In this document: in pieces, positions 4,887 through 7,963 of the stretch
How the letters are laid out: the number at the start of each line of letters is the position of its first letter
How positions within the stretch are numbered: position 1 is the stretch's first letter
Origin: Chloroflexota bacterium
GTDB taxonomy: Bacteria; Chloroflexota; Dehalococcoidia; Dehalococcoidales; WRFJ01
Direction: 5' to 3'
Assembly: GCA_009778865.1 (NCBI GenBank)
Contig: WRFJ01000034.1
Span: 1-7,963, forward strand
Length of the DNA: 7,963 nucleotides
The notes under the pieces: generated by a model
Database searches by the model: none
Seen by the model: only the letters and a program-made list of their open reading frames with translations
Told to the model about the DNA's origin: nothing
Translations under genes and position numbers: made by a program

Positions 4887-5807
4887 AAAAACAAGGTAAC
4901 TATTTTGATAAGCGCAATAAGAAAAATAGATGTCTTTTTTAACAAGCATTTGGTTGACAAAATAGCCAAATATATTATATATGGTTTTGGCGCCGTATCT
5001 GTCCTAATTTTGATAGCCATCATCGTATTCATCGTGATCAGCGGTTTGCCGGTTTTTAAAGAAATAGGGGTTTTCGACTTTATTTTTGGCACTGAGTGGA
5101 GTGTTAGAAATAATACCTTTGGCATCTTTTATATGATTTTGGGCTCTTTGGTAGTTACGGCCCTGGCTTTAGCTTTCTCCGTAGTAATATCAATAGGCTG
5201 TGCTATATTACTGGCCGAAATAGCTCCGACAGGCGTGCGTAATGTGCTAAGACCTTTGATAGAGCTTTTAGCCGGCATACCCTCAGTTGTATATGGCCTG
5301 ATCGGCCTTGTTATACTGGTGCCTATTATAGGAGAAATGAAAAACGGCAGCGGCTTTTCCATATTAGCCGGCGGTATTGTACTAGCTTTAATGGTGCTGC
5401 CGACTATTGTCTCTATTTCTGAAGATGCTATCCGTGCCGTACCACGCAGCTACAATCAAGGAGCTTTAGCTTTAGGAGCCAGTAAATGGCAAAGCTTGTG
5501 GCATGTGATATTACCGGCAGCTAAAAGTGGCATCATAGTGTCTATAATTTTAGGAGCCGGCCGGGCCATCGGTGAAACTATGGCCCTTGTTATGGTAATC
5601 GGTAACTCTTTTGAAATGTTTACCAGTATTTTTGATCCGGCACGCACTATGACGACTAATATAGCTATGGATGCCAATTACGCCGAAGGATTGCATAGAG
5701 ATGCTCTCTTTGCCACGGCAACGGTGCTGCTGTTTACTATCTTGCTTATTAATAGTTTAGCCACTGTTATATTAAACCGTAAGGCTAAGGTAAACCGAAG
5801 TGCGTAG
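4881..5807 (+). CDS. pstC: Phosphate ABC transporter permease PstC
   Basis: One of the two membrane subunits of the phosphate importer, pairing with PstA and coupling to the PstB ATPase. The protein (308 residues from GTG 4881) has a cytoplasmic basic N-terminus, a first helix at about 33-56, and then the conserved permease core. LLAGIPSVVYGLIGL (129-143) and the EAA loop starting at Glu181 (EDAIRAVPRSYNQGALALGASKWQ) are diagnostic; the latter docks on PstB. GRAIGETMALVMVIGN is another PstC hallmark. The start is uncertain. GTG 4881 lies inside the right arm of the large hairpin, and the strong AGGAGG in the left arm is about 21 nt away, too far for it. TTG 4905 has AAGGT (4894-4897 plus flanking A) about seven bases upstream and lies outside the hairpin, giving a 300-residue protein. 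The 3' end overlaps pstA by 8 nt. Confidence 0.94.
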   Translation: MHKNKVTILISAIRKIDVFFNKHLVDKIAKYIIYGFGAVSVLILIAIIVFIVISGLPVFKEIGVFDFIFGTEWSVRNNTFGIFYMILGSLVVTALALAFSVVISIGCAILLAEIAPTGVRNVLRPLIELLAGIPSVVYGLIGLVILVPIIGEMKNGSGFSILAGGIVLALMVLPTIVSISEDAIRAVPRSYNQGALALGASKWQSLWHVILPAAKSGIIVSIILGAGRAIGETMALVMVIGNSFEMFTSIFDPARTMTTNIAMDANYAEGLHRDALFATATVLLFTILLINSLATVILNRKAKVNRSA

Positions 5808-6648
5808 TAAAAAAGTACAGCAAAATTTGGCTTTTTCTTTTATGTGGCTATGCGGCGGTATAGCTATCTTAGCTTTACTGGCTATAATCATATACGTAGT
5901 AGTATCCGGCGTATCAGGTATAAATTGGGAATTTTTATCCACCAATCCCAAAGGAGGCCTTGGTGAAAGCGGAGGTATTTTCAGTATATTAAAGTCTACC
6001 GCTTTATTACTAGGAGGCACCTTAATTATCCTTGCACCAGTAGGGCTTTTGGCATCAATCTATTTGAGTGAATATGCTCCTAATAACAAATTTACCGCCA
6101 TAATTAGATACGGCATAGACACTTTAGCCGGCATACCCTCTATTGTTTTCGGTCTTTTTGCTTTGGTGGTGCTTATATTTTTTATAGGTTTGCCTCTTTC
6201 TATAACAGCAGGTGCTTTAGTGCTGGTATGTCTACTTTTACCAACCATGATACGTGTAGGAGAAGAAGCTTTGAAATCAGTGCCGCAAGAAGCTAGACAA
6301 GCTTCTTTGGCTCTAGGAGCCACCAAATGGCAGACTATATACAAAGTGGTACTGCCCACAGCCATCCCCGGCATTTTAACAGCCGTTATTTTATGTACCG
6401 GCCGTGCTCTAGGAGAAACTGCCTGTCTTTTTGTCGTTATGGGCAGTGTACTTAAAGAACCCAATAGCTTCATGGATCCAGGACGCAGTTTAGCTCTGCA
6501 TATATTTTACACAGCCATGGAAAAGGGTGATTTTAAGACTGCTATGGCCACCGCTACTATACTTATTATAATAATTTTAGTAATTAACGTAGCTACTAAT
6601 ATCATTTCCGCACGTTTTAGGAAAAAAATGGGGGTGAACCGTTATTAA
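5800..6648 (+). CDS. pstA: Phosphate ABC transporter permease PstA
   Basis: The second membrane subunit of the phosphate channel, 282 residues. It has about six hydrophobic helices, starting with residues 10-37. TLAGIPSIVFGLFAL and the EAA loop beginning at Glu155 (EEALKSVPQEARQASLALGATKWQ) parallel those in PstC, followed by GRALGETACLFVVMGS and the PstA-like segment DPGRSLALHIF. The GTG start (5800) overlaps the pstC stop by 8 nt and has AAGG (5787-5790) nine bases upstream, so expression is probably coupled to pstC. The stop is one base before the pstB start. Length and motifs are complete. Confidence 0.95.
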   Translation: MRSKKVQQNLAFSFMWLCGGIAILALLAIIIYVVVSGVSGINWEFLSTNPKGGLGESGGIFSILKSTALLLGGTLIILAPVGLLASIYLSEYAPNNKFTAIIRYGIDTLAGIPSIVFGLFALVVLIFFIGLPLSITAGALVLVCLLLPTMIRVGEEALKSVPQEARQASLALGATKWQTIYKVVLPTAIPGILTAVILCTGRALGETACLFVVMGSVLKEPNSFMDPGRSLALHIFYTAMEKGDFKTAMATATILIIIILVINVATNIISARFRKKMGVNRY

Positions 6649-6649
6649 C

Positions 6650-7429
6650 ATGGAAAACCTGCAAAATAACATTGTGTATACTGAAAACGCCTCAGTTTTT
6701 TATGACAATAAAGCAGCCGTAAAAGATATAACTTTGGGCTTTAGTGAAAAAAGTATTACCTCTATTATAGGCCCCTCAGGCTGCGGTAAATCTACGTATT
6801 TGCGTGCCATTAACCGCATGAACGATCTTATAGGCAATTCTAAAGCCAGCGGCACTTGGAGTGTCTTTGGTAAAGACATTTACGACAAAAAGACTGACGT
6901 TTCAACGCTACGTAAAGAAGTAGGCATGGTTTTCCAAAAACCCAACCCGTTTCCTATGAGCATTTACGAAAATATGGTTTTTGGTCCTAAACAACACGGT
7001 GCCCATAAAAAGGATGAGTTAAATATTTTAGTTGAAGAATGCTTACGTAAAGCCGCTTTATGGGATGAAGTTAAAGATAAACTCAAAGAAAGTGCCCTTT
7101 CTCTTTCAGGCGGTCAGCAACAAAGACTTTGCATTGCTAGAGCTTTGGCAGTTAAACCTAAAGTTATTTTAATGGATGAACCGTGCTCAGCTTTAGACCC
7201 TATAGCAACTTTAAAAATAGAAGAATTGATGCGCCAGCTGGCTTCTGAATACACTATTATTGCTGTAACACACAATATGCAACAGGCCGCTCGCATCTCC
7301 GACCGCGTAGTATTCTTTTTAAACGAAGGGCAAGGTGGGGAACTTGTAGAATGCGGCTCTGCCGATGATATTTTTACCAACCCTAAAAATAAAAAAACTG
7401 AAGACTATGTGACAGGAAGGTTTGGGTAA
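6650..7429 (+). CDS. pstB: Phosphate ABC transporter ATP-binding protein PstB
   Basis: The 259-residue ATPase that powers phosphate uptake, bound to PstC and PstA at the inner face of the membrane. Walker A is GPSGCGKST (41-49), the Q loop is in VFQKPNPFPMS, the ABC signature is LSGGQQQR (152-159), Walker B is VILMDEP (172-178) with catalytic Glu177, the D loop is SALD (180-183), and the switch His208 lies in VTHN. The KPNPFPMSIYEN and DEPCSALDPIATLKIEEL runs are specific to PstB among ABC ATPases. The ATG at 6650 follows the pstA stop by one base, with GGGGGTGA (6630-6637) 12 nt upstream. All catalytic residues are present. In the known pathway PstB conformation is also read by PhoU and PhoR. 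Confidence 0.97.
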   Translation: MENLQNNIVYTENASVFYDNKAAVKDITLGFSEKSITSIIGPSGCGKSTYLRAINRMNDLIGNSKASGTWSVFGKDIYDKKTDVSTLRKEVGMVFQKPNPFPMSIYENMVFGPKQHGAHKKDELNILVEECLRKAALWDEVKDKLKESALSLSGGQQQRLCIARALAVKPKVILMDEPCSALDPIATLKIEELMRQLASEYTIIAVTHNMQQAARISDRVVFFLNEGQGGELVECGSADDIFTNPKNKKTEDYVTGRFG

Positions 7430-7430
7430 A

Positions 7431-7963
7431 ATGATACGTGAAAAATATATAAGTAAATTAAATGATATAAGCTTGCAGATTATTGCCTTAGGTGAAATGG
7501 CAGCAATAGCTATAGAAAAATCTCTTCGAGCTCTAAAAGAAAAAGACGAGCAGCAAGCACAAAATATTATAAATGCCGACGAATATATAAACCATCAAAG
7601 ATTTATTGTGGAAGAACGTTTGGTATCATTAATTGCCAAAGAACAGCCGGTAGCTCATGACTTGCGTTTAATAGTAGCTCATTTAGTGGTAACCACCGAA
7701 CTTGAGCGCATAGGTGATTACGCTGCCAACAATGCTAAAAATATACTAAAATTAGATAAATCTCCGACAGCACCAGTTATGACACAATTGCACAATATGA
7801 GTCAAAGTGTAGTAGATATGCTACGTAAAAGCTTGCAAGCTTATGGCAATGGCGATACGGTTATGGCTGTAACGGTAGGCCATTTAGATGATATAGTAGA
7901 TGAGCAGTATGATCAAGTTTATATGGATATTTTGCAAACAGTAGCCGGCGGCACTATGTCTAT
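7431..7963 (+). CDS. phoU: Phosphate signalling protein PhoU (partial, 3' end missing)
   Basis: The frame opens at ATG 7431, one base after the pstB stop, with AGGAAGG (7414-7420) ten bases upstream, and stays open for 177 codons to the window edge. The family is usually about 215-230 residues, so some 40 are missing. It is a helical bundle protein with two PhoU repeats. The first carries the metal-binding signature TELERIGDYAANNAK (89-103), and the second begins near 120 with LDDIVDEQYDQVY (152-164). PhoU acts at the cytoplasmic face between the Pst transporter and PhoR, keeping the kinase off and limiting transport when phosphate is plentiful. As last of the visible pst genes it is almost certainly cotranscribed with pstB. 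Confidence 0.95.
   Translation, partial: MIREKYISKLNDISLQIIALGEMAAIAIEKSLRALKEKDEQQAQNIINADEYINHQRFIVEERLVSLIAKEQPVAHDLRLIVAHLVVTTELERIGDYAANNAKNILKLDKSPTAPVMTQLHNMSQSVVDMLRKSLQAYGNGDTVMAVTVGHLDDIVDEQYDQVYMDILQTVAGGTMS

Noticed and set aside
4820..5125. Minus-strand open frame of about 100 codons over the pstS-pstC gap and pstC start
   Set aside because: It is antisense to a clear pstC frame, has no recognisable domain or ribosome binding site, and its start lies inside pstC. The hairpin plus GTTTTT on the minus strand could end such a transcript, but nothing supports a gene there.
5267..6140. An 18-bp identical stretch in pstC (5267-5284) and pstA (6123-6140)
   Set aside because: Both copies encode the conserved permease motif LAGIPS in the same position of two homologous subunits. 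Shared ancestry and codon preference explain the identity without a repeat element or recombination.

Overview
The window is AT-rich DNA (roughly 40% G+C by eye) with tightly packed genes. MgsA closely resembles Bacillus-type methylglyoxal synthase, PstS is a short lipoprotein, and the ribosome binding sites are GAGG/AGGAG-like. Together these point to a low-GC bacterium of the Bacillota (Firmicutes) type. I cannot resolve the class from the sequence alone.

Layout. On the minus strand at the left edge lie a sensor histidine kinase (only its N-terminal 123 codons are present) and, upstream of it, an OmpR-family response regulator. A divergent intergenic region of about 190 bp separates this pair from a second two-component system on the plus strand: a PhoB/PhoP-like regulator and a PhoR-like kinase with overlapping ends. 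Next come methylglyoxal synthase (mgsA) and the phosphate-specific transport operon pstS-pstC-pstA-pstB-phoU, with phoU running off the right edge.

How the genes work together. PstS is the lipid-anchored phosphate-binding protein, PstC and PstA form the membrane channel, and PstB is the ATPase. PhoU is the negative signalling protein linking transporter state to the PhoR kinase, which phosphorylates PhoB/PhoP. The PhoR here has almost no extracellular loop, which fits sensing through Pst/PhoU rather than direct ligand binding. MgsA converts dihydroxyacetone phosphate to methylglyoxal plus inorganic phosphate. Its placement between phoR and pstS, behind a candidate array of 11-bp-phased PhoP-box-like repeats, suggests that a phosphate-releasing glycolytic bypass is part of the phosphate-starvation response.

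The most striking non-coding element is a perfect palindrome (20-bp arms, 3-nt spacer) between pstS and pstC. One arm contains a perfect Shine-Dalgarno sequence and the other the matching anti-Shine-Dalgarno sequence. It covers the GTG candidate start of pstC and is flanked exactly by a 6-bp direct repeat (AAAAAC). It may be an RNA-processing or attenuation hairpin, a translational gate, or a very small inserted palindromic element. The coding genes themselves belong to familiar families. I see no CRISPR array, tRNA, rRNA or known insertion sequence.
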